NCBI RefSeq assembly: GCF_047511655.1
Contig: NC_133398.1
Coordinates: 50,287,638 to 50,351,637, forward strand
From: Castor canadensis
Taxonomy: Eukaryota; Chordata; Mammalia; Rodentia; Castoridae
Length of the DNA stretch: 64,000 bases
Direction: 5' to 3'
Shown here: piece by piece, positions 13,437 through 22,800 of the stretch
How the letters are laid out: every line of letters starts with the position of its first letter
How positions within the stretch are numbered: position 1 is the stretch's first letter
Made by a program: the position numbers and the translations under genes
Notes under the pieces: generated by a model
What the model saw: the letters and a program-made list of their open reading frames with translations, nothing else
Database searches by the model: none
Told to the model about the DNA's origin: nothing

Positions 13437-14270
13437 AAAAGAAAAACATCCATACTGAATTCCATAGTGGCTGCACTAATTCACATTCTCACCAACAGGA
13501 TATCAGTATGGATGTTTCTTTTAAAAAAACCTAAAAATAGAATTACCATATGATCTAGCTACTATACACACTTGCTTTACCACTCTTTGTTATATAGCCA
13601 AAGGAAACAAAGTCAGCATAAAATAGAGATATCTACAACATATTTATTGAAGCACTAGTCAGAAAAACCAAGTCATTGAATCAGCCAGATTGCCCACCCA
13701 TGGATGAATAGGTAAAGAAAATGTGGTATATATACCATGGAGTATTAGCAATAAAAAAGAATGAAATTATGTTGTTTGCAGAAAAATGGATGGAACTGGA
13801 GATCATGATGTTAAGTAAAATAAACCAGTCTCTGAAATATAAGTATCACACATTTTCTTTCATATGTGTAACCCGAGGGTGGATTATGGATGTAGAAGGA
13901 AGACTATTAGGAAAAAGGATGGGGATCAGGATAAGGAATGGTGGTAAGTAAAGACAGTAAGGAGGTGAATTTGATCAAAATACTCATGTCTATGCATGAA
14001 ATTGTCAAATGAAGCCCATTATTTTGTACAATAATATATGCTAATAAAAATAATGTTTGAAGCTCTTCTAAATTTGATGAAAGTGATAAAATGACAGATT
14101 AAAAGACTTCAATAAAATAGGCAAAAAGAGAGGGGAAGAGGGATGAGGGAGAATGATGGAGAGGAAGAATCTAATTAAGATACATTGTAAGCACACATAT
14201 AAATGTCACAATGAAATGCCCCTGTACAATTAATATATACTAACAAAAATGTGGAAAAAGAAAAAGAAAA
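13437..14270 (+). mobile_element. LINE-1 3' fragment with 5' inversion
   Basis: From about 13501 the plus strand carries the C-terminal end of L1 ORF2 (around 13720-13830 a frame containing NEIMLF and KWMELEIMM, typical of the ORF2 tail) followed by an L1 3'UTR and an A-rich end near 14270. The first ~65 bases (13437-13500) are L1 sequence in the opposite direction (TCCATAGTGGCTGCACTAAT and CTCACCAACAG on the plus strand). The short AGTATGGATG block occurs in both orientations at the switch. This is the usual signature of twin priming during L1 integration. The ORF2 tail is degraded. Confidence 0.75.
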
Positions 14271-14293
14271 TTACATGAAAGCATATCATAATT

Positions 14294-14688
14294 ACTATGG
14301 TTTGGATGTGGTTTAGTAAAAGGTGGTGGGGCCTTTAAGAGCAGGCTCCTTGAGCAAGGTGTTTGGGTCACTGGGGACATTACTCTTGGAAGGTATTAAA
14401 AAGTTCTTTAAGTAGTTCTAGTGGAACCCAGTTCTGTAAGAATGAGTTGTTACATAAAGCAAGCCTGGGTTCTCGTTGCTGTCTGGTTTCTTAGCTTACC
14501 TTGTGATCATTCCCTTTCTCCTTTAATCCACCATTGTAATGCCATCCACCATGCATTCCTCACCAGAGCAGAGCTGATGCACGTGCCTACTTTTTAATCC
14601 CTAGAATTGTGAGCTAAATAAACTTCTTTTCTTTAATGCACCCAGACTCAGGTATTTTGTTATAGTAACAGAAAGTGAAATAACACAA
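14294..14688 (+). repeat. Solo LTR of MaLR (ERVL-MaLR) type
   Basis: Begins with a TATGGTTTGG block and contains GGTGGGGCCTTTAAGAG, TGTGAGCTAAATAAACTTC (a polyadenylation-signal region) and a terminal TATAGTAACA...GTGAAATAACACA block, in the order of MST/ORR1-like MaLR LTRs. No internal region was seen. It is an old, diverged fossil. Confidence 0.75.
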
Positions 14689-14694
14689 TAATCA

Positions 14695-16204
14695 AATTGC
14701 TGAAAAACAATGACAAAGGAAAGAAATCTTAAAAGCAGTCAGAGAAAAAGAAGATATATATGCATAGAGGAATCAGATTAAGAATGGCAGCAGTCCTCTC
14801 TGTAGAAATGATGCAAGCTAAAAGACAGTGAAGCAACATCTTTACAGTACTGAAAAAAATCAACTCAAAATTCTAAACTTAGAAAAAATATATGTAAAAA
14901 ATGGACGCAATATACTCTGTCAGGCCCACCAAATCTAAGAGTTCATTGTCAGAAGTCCTATCACACAACAAATATCAAAGTTTTTCAAGAAGGAAAATGA
15001 TACCAGAGAGAAACCTAGATCTACACACACACAAACAAAAAATGAAGAGTAGCAGAAATGGTAACTGCATTACTGAAAAATGTGATAATGGTAAGAATAA
15101 CAAATGACAAATATGTGAGTAAATATTAAAGAAAAATTTCCTCATAAAATCTTTTTAAATATATAATTGAGTAGGTAAATATAATAATGTACCTGGGGTT
15201 TCAAAACATAAGATTGTATGACATGACAGTACAAAAATGAGAGGGAAGAGACAGAAGTATACTGTTATAATAACCTTACACTATACTTTAAGAGCTATGC
15301 AATATGATTGAAGGTAAACTAGAATATGCTATATAAAATGTTTATTTTCAACCACAGAGAAATTACTACTAAAAATGAAAACTAAATCAAAGTGGTATAT
15401 CTAATAATTCTATAATGGAAATCAAGTAGGATAGACAAAAACAAAAATAAAATCCACTCAATTTTAGAGGGCAGGTAAATACTGATTGAGAGAAAAGGAA
15501 TATATTTTAGAAAATGAGAAAATACTCAGCAAAATTTAGGTATAAACTCAGCCACATTAACAATCATATTAAATATAAATGGCTTAAATACTCTAAAAAG
15601 CAAAGATTGTCACATTAGATAAAACATAGGTCCAAATATATGTTATATACAAAAAAATCACTTTAAATATAAAAATGTGACTAAGTTAACAATAAGTCAC
15701 AGAAATGATAGACCATGCAAACATTTATGACAATAAAGCATGAGCGTATATTGAAGTTCATTTCAGAATAAGGAATATTACCAAGGATGATGAACATTTC
15801 AAAATAGACTCAATTCACCAACAGCATATAATAAACCTAAGTGTAATGCACCTAGTGATAATTTTAAACACATGAATCAAAAACTGATACAATTGAGCTG
15901 GGCATGGTGGTTCACATCTATAATTCCAGTTCTTCAAAAAGTGGAAGTAGGAGGATAGCCTGCCCAAGGGTTTGAAGCCAGCCCAAGTAAAGTTAGCAAG
16001 ATCCTATCTCAAAAACTAACAACAAACAAAAGGGCAGGGGGCATGGCTTACATGGTAGAGTGCTTCCTAGCGTGCATGAGGTCCTAGATTCAATTCTCAG
16101 TGTCAAAACACAACAGAATCACAACATACTCAAATTAGAAGTCAATAACACAAAGATGTCTGGAAAATTTCCAAATTGTATTTAGAAATCAGAGTAACTT
16201 TAGA
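14695..16204 (+). mobile_element. Old L1M LINE (ORF1 end to ORF2 start), split by a SINE
   Basis: Follows an old L1M in order. First comes ORF1 C-terminal sequence (CTTAAAAGCAGTCAGAGAAA, AAGACAGTGAAGCAACATC, GGAAAATGATACCAGAGAG near 14990). Next is the inter-ORF region, then an ORF2 start (ACATTAACAATCATATTAAA near 15556, GCAAAGATTGTCACATTAGA near 15600) and endonuclease-region remnants up to 15896. After the inserted SINE (15897-16110), ORF2-like text resumes (AAGTCAATAACACAAAGATG, TCTGGAAAATTTCC near 16139-16172). Many frame breaks; old. Confidence 0.65.
15897..16110 (+). repeat. Composite B1 + ID SINE
   Basis: Left monomer is B1-like (GCTGGGCATGGTGGTTCAC start, then GATCCTATCTCAAAAAC). 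The right monomer is ID-like (GGGGGCATGGCTTACATGG, TAGAGTGCTTCCTAGCGTGC). B1 fused to a degenerate ID is known from several non-murine rodent lineages. It sits inside the surrounding L1M, so it is younger than it. Confidence 0.75.
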
Positions 16205-16575
16205 TTATTATTGTCAATTGAATGAAAGGAAATTCTTGCATGCTGTTGGTAATTAATATAATCATTATGGAAAACCATCAGGAGGTTCCTCAAAAAAAAT
16301 TAACAATAGAACTACCACATGATTCCGTAATCTCACCTGGGGTATATATCCAAGGGAAATGAAATCAGCTTGTTGACGAGACACTGGCACCCCCACGTTT
16401 ACTGCAGCACTATTTGTAATAGCCAAGAAATGAAAACAACCTAAGTGTCCAACAACTGATGAATGGATAAAGAAAATGTACATATACACCATAGAATATT
16501 ATTTAACCTTACATAGAAGAAGGAAATCCAGTATGGATGGAACTGGAGATCATTATGTTACATGAATTAATATTT
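16205..16575 (+). mobile_element. LINE-1 ORF2 C-terminal fragment
   Basis: Contains the ORF2 tail in sense: GGTATATATCCAAGGGAAAT, CTGCAGCACTATTTGTAATA, AACTGATGAATGGATAAAG and ATGGATGGAACTGGAGATCA. It is interrupted and truncated without a 3'UTR. It may belong to the same or a separate event from the L1M to its left. Confidence 0.7.
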
Positions 16576-16892
16576 AATTTTTATTAGATATGTGTTGAAA
16601 GGAATTAAATTTAAACTACAATGAATTATAAGTCAATTAAAATTAGACATTAATTGTTAAGAACACACAATAAATAAATTATCAAACTGTTGATTGTAAA
16701 TCAAACCTCACTCCTATGCAATAGGGTCACTCCTGATAGTCTTAAGATTTTCTTGATTCATTTCCCTAAATCTCTGCATTAAAGATTTAAAACTTTATGT
16801 AGAGACCAGGAAAATTCTTTTGTTCACATAGATTAAGCAGAATGTTATTGAAGCAATTGTTATTCCTTTTGTATATTATAACTTATCACAGG

Positions 16893-16914
16893 TCTTCTCT
16901 CTCTCTCTCTCTCT
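16893..16914. repeat. (CT)n microsatellite
   Basis: About eleven CT units, followed by a short imperfect CT-rich tail. Confidence 0.9.
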
Positions 16915-17036
16915 TGATCCCTCTGTCTCTGCTATGCTGATTCAGTTGATTCAATTTAATGATGCCAAACTAAGTGACATCAACATAGAGCTGGGCTACT
17001 ATACAGTGAGACCACACATGTTTACAAAGTGTTTTC

Positions 17037-17381
17037 TTTTTTTTTTTTTTTTTTTTTTTTTCATTTTTCTTTTATTATTCATATGTGCATACAAGGCTTG
17101 GTTCATTTCTCCCCCCTGCCCCCACCCCCTCCCTTACCACCCACTCCGCCCCCTCCCGCTCCCCCCCTCAATACCCAGCAGAAACTATTTTGCCCTTATC
17201 TCTAATTTTGTTGTAGAGAGAGTATAAGCAATAATAGGAAGGAACAAGGGGTTTTGCTGGTTGAGATAAGGATAGCTATACAGGGCATTGACTCACATTG
17301 ATTTCCTGTGTGTGGGTGTTACCTTCTAGGTTAATTCTTTTTGATCTAACCTTTTCTCTAGTTCCTGGTCCCCTTTTCCTA
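17037..17381 (-). mobile_element. LINE-1 3' end, 5'-truncated, antisense
   Basis: Starts with a T run (the L1 A-tail on the other strand), then TTCTTTTATTATTCATATGT, a C-rich block at about 17109-17168, and 3'UTR text nearly identical to the copy at 28901-29956 (ATAGGAAGGAACAAGGGG, ACTCACATTGATTTCCTGTG). Near identity between copies suggests a recently active family. A target duplication was not found. Confidence 0.85.
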
Positions 17382-17389
17382 TTCAAACT

Positions 17390-18039
17390 TAGGCTTTCAC
17401 CTAACAACTTCCAACAGAGAAATAATCAAAGATTCAGTAGCTTGTATTACTTTGTGGTAGGACATATTGTTTCAATCTAGTCAATGCATATTTTTTAAGC
17501 ATCTAAGCACATTTATTAAGACAATAAAAGGATGAGTGTTTATTGTACATTTTAAGAGGCTTTTATTCTCAGGAGGTTGTAAGAGTGGTAAATAAGTTAG
17601 TACAGGAAAGGTATCTTCAAGGAAGCAAAAAGTGCTATGGTGATCCAAAGTGGAGCTTGTAGCTCCTAGGGAGACCAGGGCTCTAGCTGGGCAGGTCATC
17701 CTTAGTCCTTTCACAGACAGGGCCTCTCAGAGAGAGAAAGTACTGTCAATAAACACACATATACACATATAAGCAGTAGATATATTAAGGGAATGGTAAT
17801 TCTTTTACTTCATCTGAATTTCACATTCCTTTGAGCTACATTTAGAGCAACATTGGGAAGTAACATTGGGAAGGCAGACTGGAAACTTATTCAGGAAGCT
17901 CTTAGAACATGGAACTGGTTATCTGTAATTCAAAAGGTATTACTGAAGTAAAAATGTTAACATTGGTTTGCCATAGTTATTGCTACCCTATGGAACATAG
18001 ACTACCCCAAGGCCTCTAATCTCTCTTCACATGTTTTAT
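17390..18039. other. Intergenic, no gene recognised
   Basis: No repeat or gene recognised. A 77-codon minus-strand frame (17481-17714) has no domain that I know. Confidence 0.4.
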
Positions 18040-18240
18040 CTTTTACAGTGGTCTTATAATATCTCATTATATTGGGTTACCAACATGTATCTAACCATTC
18101 TTGTTGTTAAACATGTTGGTCGTTTCTAATATTCTGCCACTAAAAAAAGTCATAACAACCTTCTTTTACAAATTTTTTCTCTTTTGATTATTTCTATAGG
18201 CTAAAACCTTATACATTAAACTGATTTGATAAGATATAAA
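18040..18240 (-). mobile_element. Old L1M fragment, antisense
   Basis: Diverged text in the order of the L1M ORF2 C-terminal region read in reverse (a TATCTCATTATATTGGG block, TTGGTCGTTTCTAATATTC, ATTATTTCTATAGGCTAAA). Assignment is by eye and boundaries are loose. Confidence 0.4.
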
Positions 18241-18643
18241 ACAATCTAAGATTACTGAGACAGATTCTAATATTAATTTTTGCAAATTTACAGTTCTAGT
18301 TGAGGTTTTAAATTTAGTACTCTGTATGGATTTTAATTTTTGCCTCTGAGTGTCTTATAGGTACTACTAAATCCTCTAATAACTATTATTCCATGAAAGA
18401 CTACTGCTTTAAAATAAAGCTTACTCTCAATACAAAAACTCTACTAAGCTTGATCTAATATTTAGAAAGCACATTGTGTTAAGTGAAGCCTCGTATGTAA
18501 TGAATAATGAGAGTATTAGAAATCAGATTGGATAACTAGTTTGCAATTGTCTCAAGAAAAGCAATCAGTGAGACAAGTTCTTTTGGTTACTTCCTCAAAC
18601 AGCCAACACAATAGGGAGAGTGGGGGAAATGTTCCATGAACAC

Positions 18644-18653
18644 CTTAAAAAGG
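18644..18653 (+). promoter_or_regulatory. Possible TATA-like element upstream of IFNE
   Basis: CTTAAAAAGG lies about 160 bp before the IFNE start codon. It is only a weak match. Between it and the start no GAAANNGAAA interferon-regulatory-factor site was seen. This fits the known behaviour of IFNE, which is constitutively expressed in reproductive epithelium and not virus-induced. Confidence 0.25.
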
Positions 18654-18810
18654 GAATCAGGAAACCTAACATGCAAACATAAGAAAACACAACCAACAAC
18701 AGAGAACACCCTCCAGAATAATCTGAGATGCACAAAAGGCAAACCTAGAATTGGAGTTTTACTAGATCTCCACAGAGATAAGTGGTGTATTTGAATATTT
18801 GACCTTCACC

Positions 18811-19389
18811 ATGATTCACAAACAGTTCCTTGAAATTGTGTTGGTGCTGCTGGCCTCTTCCACTGTCTTCTCCCCAGAGCTAAAAGAGGGTCTCCTTCAA
18901 CCAAGAATGAACAGAGAGAGATTACAACTACTGAATAATTTGCAGACCTTATCAATTCAGCAGTGTCTGCCACATAGGAAGAACTTCCTGCTTCCTTGGA
19001 AATCTGTGACTCCCCACCGGTATCAAAAAGAACATGCACTGGCCATTCTCCATGAGATGGTTCAGCAGATCTTCAACCTCTTCAAAGCAAATTCTTCTCT
19101 GGGCCATCTGAAGGACAACCACATAGAGAAATTCCTCATTGAACTTCACCAACAACTGGCATACCTAGAAGCACTTATGAGACTTTATCCTGAGCAGAAA
19201 AGTGGTGCCTTGGGAAGTGAGAACCTTAGATTACAGGTTAAAGCGTACTTCCGAAGGATCCACGACTACTTAGAAAACCAGGGATACAGCATCTGTGCCA
19301 GGATCATTGTCCAGGTAGAAATAACTCAGTGTTTGTTGTTTGTATTCAGATTCACAGGAAGACTGAGCAATGAGGAAAGAGACCCTTGA
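18811..19389 (+). CDS. IFNE: Interferon epsilon (type I interferon), intact single exon
   Basis: Secreted type I interferon that signals through IFNAR1/IFNAR2; in mammals it is made mainly by female reproductive tract epithelium. The intronless frame encodes 192 aa, the length of the mouse protein; human is 208 aa. The first ATG (18811) is in a good context (A at -3); an in-frame TTG four codons earlier is not a credible start. Residues 1-21 form a signal peptide (hydrophobic IVLVLLASSTVF). Family text includes LQTLSIQQCLPHRKNFLLP (44-62), LAILHEMVQQIF (77-88), NLRLQVKAYFRRIHDYLENQ (138-157) and QVEITQCLLFVF (168-179). C52 and C162 correspond to the conserved disulfide pair; C174 is also kept. 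N94-S-S is an N-glycosylation site shared with human. Oddity: the conserved Trp after Cys162-Ala is Arg164. Orthology is clear; function is unproven. Confidence 0.95.
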   Translation: MIHKQFLEIVLVLLASSTVFSPELKEGLLQPRMNRERLQLLNNLQTLSIQQCLPHRKNFLLPWKSVTPHRYQKEHALAILHEMVQQIFNLFKANSSLGHLKDNHIEKFLIELHQQLAYLEALMRLYPEQKSGALGSENLRLQVKAYFRRIHDYLENQGYSICARIIVQVEITQCLLFVFRFTGRLSNEERDP

Positions 19390-19427
19390 ACAGTGTGGAG
19401 CAAAATACAACTATAGGTTTTTTGTTT

Positions 19428-19518
19428 GTTTTGGTTTCTATAGTACTAGGGATCAAACCTAGGGCTTTGTGAATACAAGGCAAGTGCTCTGCCACTGAGT
19501 TACATCTCCAACCTCCCA
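19428..19518 (-). repeat. ID-type SINE, antisense
   Basis: Reverse-complement ID core (AGTACTAGGGATCAAACCTA, GGCAAGTGCTCTGCCACTGA) about 40 bp after the IFNE stop codon, so it probably lies in or next to the IFNE 3'UTR. Confidence 0.8.
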
Positions 19519-19581
19519 ACTAAGGTTTTAAAAACATAGTAGAATTGGTAGAGGACAAAGTAACAGCGTTCTTTTGGCTTT

Positions 19582-19632
19582 GTATATATGCATATATGTA
19601 TTATATATAAATATATATGTATATATAATTAA
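19582..19632. repeat. AT-rich alternating tract
   Basis: Alternating TA/TG/CA steps (repeated TATATAT and ATATGTAT blocks). A simple low-complexity tract. Confidence 0.6.
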
Positions 19633-19951
19633 CTGTCTTTTACTATTATGTATATTGACCATGTTTTTAATTCATTAACTCATTAATATTTCATAATTGG
19701 TTTTACAAATGTTCATAGAAGTTGGCTGGTAAATATGATGAAATGTTTCCAATGTAATAATACCTTCCTTAACATAAAACATTCATTCCAATGATTTCCT
19801 TATTTGGCAGAAATTGGTAGAGGCAATGAGAAATACTAGGAATAATTTGTTCTGTAAGATTTGAAAATAGCACCATATGCTGAATACTTAAGCTACAGGA
19901 GACACAGCAGAAATATTACCAAGGTACATGAACAATTTGCAGAGAAAACAG

Positions 19952-19980
<29 letters not shown>
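19952..19980. repeat. (CA)n microsatellite
   Basis: Roughly fifteen CA units, uninterrupted. Confidence 0.9.
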
Positions 19981-19982
<2 letters not shown>

Positions 19983-19984
19983 AA

Positions 19985-20545
19985 AAAAATTTCAATCTCA
20001 CTTATTATAATAAAAATATAAATACAACTAAATAACATACCATTCTAACCTATTAGAAAGATAAAAGCCAATGTATACACATGTGAGTAAATGTAAAAAT
20101 GATAAAATTAAAAACTTAAAAGAAGAAAATGAAAGCAATCTTGTGATGATATTGTTAAAGGATGCTGGTATAATTTGCCAGAATACTGGAAGTTGGTACA
20201 ATCACTATGGAGGCAATTTGTTCATATATACCAAAATTACAGTTGTATATAGCCTTTGATCCATTCATTTTAGGCATGAAAATGTATCTTATAAAATACT
20301 TGTTTGGTGGTGAAATGACTTAGATATAATATTACTCACCACAGCATTATTTATAATATCAAAATATAGGAAGCCACCTGAATTCTTGTAATTAGAGGTA
20401 ATTTAGCTGTATTCACCTAAAGGAACATCCTTCAGCTGGATAAAAGAACGAAGACACTCCTATATTGTATTAAAAGAAGGATAAGAAAAGAAAAACAGGC
20501 ATGATACAGAACTGTGTATATCATGCTGTATTTGGGTGAATGTGA
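19985..20545 (+). mobile_element. Old L1M ORF2 C-terminal fragment
   Basis: Text parallels the L1M tail in order: GTTGGTACAATCACTATGG, CAATTTGTTCATATATACC, a CACCACAGCATTATTTATAA block, CTGGATAAAAGAACGAAGAC and ACAGAACTGTGTATATCATG. Highly diverged and truncated. Confidence 0.65.
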
Positions 20546-20606
20546 AATAAATTTAGCATTTGTACTTATTGTCTATGAAGAAATACAGAATACATAAAAA
20601 ATAAGT

Positions 20607-21216
20607 TGTAATACTGAGACTGGAAGCTAGGAGTTAAAGACTGATCAGGAAGACTAGGGCAGGGGCCCTCTGTGGAGAGGCTAAGAGGCCTTGAGATGAA
20701 CAGAATGTGAGAAACCTTGAAACTGCTGCAAGCCTGGGAGTTGAGATAAACAGGTGGGAGGAATGGGAAATCTTGAAACCACTCATTCAAGTCTTTTAAC
20801 TGCTTAAGGCATGTGAACAGCACATGAACTAGGCCCTTATTGGATATCCAGCTGGTGCCCAGGATTTCAGGGTCACTGGGAAGGAAAAGGGAGCCTGCAC
20901 AGGTGCCCTTGTGATGTCCATGGGCTGGCACAGATGTACATCCCTTAAATAAATCAATCACACAAAGACACAACCAGCTTGCCTTCCACCAGGAAATAAA
21001 ACTCTTATAAAAAACTTCTAGACAGAGAGCCTTGAGGGCTCAGCCTTTCTGAAACCCCTCCCATGTATATTGGAGCTTTTCTATTCTTTTTCTCTCTGCT
21101 TAAATAAACTCAGCTTTTCCTCTCTGCTTAAATACAACTCTGTTCTTTTGCTCATCCTGTTGTCTGTGACTTTCATTCTTTGATCACATGAGACAAAATT
21201 CCCAGTAACTGTTACA
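20607..21216 (+). repeat. Probable solo LTR (endogenous retrovirus class uncertain)
   Basis: A 610-bp block beginning TGTAATACTG and ending AACTGTTACA, so it has TG...CA ends. In order it contains a TATA-like CTTATAAAAAAC near 21004 and two TAAATAAACT/TTAAATACAACT polyadenylation-like regions near 21100-21135. It has the general layout of an LTR. No internal retroviral region is adjacent and no clear target duplication was seen. A fossil; family not identified. The 135-codon minus-strand frame inside it is taken as chance. Confidence 0.45.
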
Positions 21217-22099
21217 GTTCACTGGAGACCATACCACCACAGCATACTAAATTACCATTCTCTGAAGGTTGAGAACAGAGGAGCACAGAGTGGTAGAATT
21301 TTTATAGCTTACTGTGATATTTTAAATTTATACCTAACAAGTCACAGTTATCAGAAACATGCATGAGGAAGTCATACTGGTAAAAGGGAGTATTAGATGA
21401 AGGATAGAGGAAACAGGACTGAATCAGTCTGTCTTTGGTTGGGGTGGTGGGGTAATGGAAGGTTAGAGAGATACCCATCATACCAAGGGTCATGGTTCCT
21501 GCTCCTGGGAGTTACTGGTGATGAAGAAATTATAGCTCTTCTAGCCAGGAGCTCTCAGAAATCACCATGAAACAATTGTTCGTCCATAAACCTGAAGTTT
21601 ACTGAGACATGGTGACCTTCCCACAGTGGCTCTGTGTAGGCAGCAAAGCCATGGCCCTGGAGCTAGTACTATTACTTCATGTCATGTTCTGCTTCAAATT
21701 CATTGCACAATTAAGGCAAAAGTTACTGTACAATATAAAAGCTTGATAAAACAATAAATACTCCAGTTCAGTTTAATTAGTGCAAGTAAATAGATTAACC
21801 ATTGCCCAGTGCATCTAGATTTGGTGTGAAAGGCAGGGGTAGGAACTGAATGGACTTTTGAAGGTGCAGCAGAGTCACTGGCAACAGTAAAGGAGGCCAA
21901 AGAACAGAGGCTGGCAGTCAGGAGCAAGTCCTTGCTGAATTCAGTGTGGCCCACGAGTTGATCTGTTTACCTTCAAGTTCACACAGAGGTAGTGGAGTGG
22001 AGGGAGGAGAAATATTTACCACACTTGACTGCAAACACAGATTACTTTGTTTGTAGTGGTCTGGATAATTTTTTGTTGCTTTTCTTTTTTAAACCAGGA
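21217..22099. other. Intergenic, no gene recognised
   Basis: Unassigned sequence. Short frames on both strands have no recognisable domain. Confidence 0.4.
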
Positions 22100-22300
22100 A
22101 GTTTTCAGAACCAAATTCATCTATCATATTCAATTCTCAAATTAACCTTGCAAGGTACTTTTTGTTTTTATCCTCTTTTCTCAGGTGAAAACAAAACTTT
22201 AAAGGTGAATGAACATGCTTAAAGTGACTCAGCAAGACACAGAGCTAGCAAATGCCAGAGCAAAGATTCTATCCCAAGTTAGCCTGATGTAACAGCCTAC
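22100..22300 (+). repeat. MIR SINE
   Basis: Follows the MIR middle and 3' end: CAAATTAACCTTGCAAGGTA-like block, TTTATCCTCTTTTCTCAGG, AAAGTGACTCAGCAAGACAC, AGAGCTAGCAAATGCCAGAG. Confidence 0.6.
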
Positions 22301-22576
22301 CTACACTGAGTTCTTGAAACCACAAACCTGAACAACATTGCGCAATATTGCTGCACAGTAATTATATCTCTGATAATAACAATTTTCTTCTGGCTTTCAT
22401 TATTCAAGTTCACAACACTCCCTGCATTTTTTAGTTAAAGAAAGGACATTTCCCCTCCTCTAAACATTCTTTTCCTAAGAACTGAGAAGGAGGTGCTGAA
22501 TGCACATAGGAAAGGGGAGAAGAGGGAACAGCCACAGTTCCTATTATACAAGAATGTGCAATGAAACCCTTTCTTG

Positions 22577-22690
22577 TTCTGGGTGGCATTCAGTAGGAGA
22601 GAGAGAGGGAGAGAGGGAGAGAAGGATGGATGGAGGGATGGAGGGAAGGAGGGAGGTCTCTTTCTCTCTCCTACTGAATGCCACCCAGAA
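22577..22690. repeat. Perfect 28-bp inverted repeat with purine-rich loop
   Basis: The arm at 22577-22604 (TTCTGGGTGGCATTCAGTAG followed by GAGAGAGA) is exactly reverse-complemented at 22663-22690. The 58-base loop is a GA/GGA purine run. It can form a long hairpin or cruciform. It explains why open frames appear on both strands here with similar peptides. Confidence 0.9.
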
Positions 22691-22796
22691 GGAGGGAGAG
22701 AGAAAACAGAAAAGGGGAGAAGAGAAGAGAAAGAGAAGGAGGAGGAGGAGAAGGAGAAGGAGGAAGTGGAAGAAGGAGGAGGAGGGAAATGGAAAA
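22597..22796. repeat. Polypurine (GA/GGA/GGAA) low-complexity tract
   Basis: Long G+A-rich blocks (GGAGGA, GAAGGA, GAGAGA units) at 22597-22656 and 22690-22796, separated by the right arm of the inverted repeat. Charged Glu/Lys/Arg-rich or Ser/Leu-rich frames here are by-products of the simple repeat. Confidence 0.85.
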
Positions 22797-22800
22797 ACAG

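Noticed and set aside
1-18800. miR-31 hairpin upstream of IFNE
   Set aside because: Its mature core was not found by eye; in human it lies about 30 kb from IFNE, which would fall outside this window.
18799-18810. Four-codon upstream extension of IFNE from a TTG
   Set aside because: The ATG at 18811 has a good context and matches the known start of IFNE in other mammals.
20566-20973. 135-codon minus-strand frame
   Set aside because: Lies mostly within the probable solo LTR and has no recognisable protein domain.
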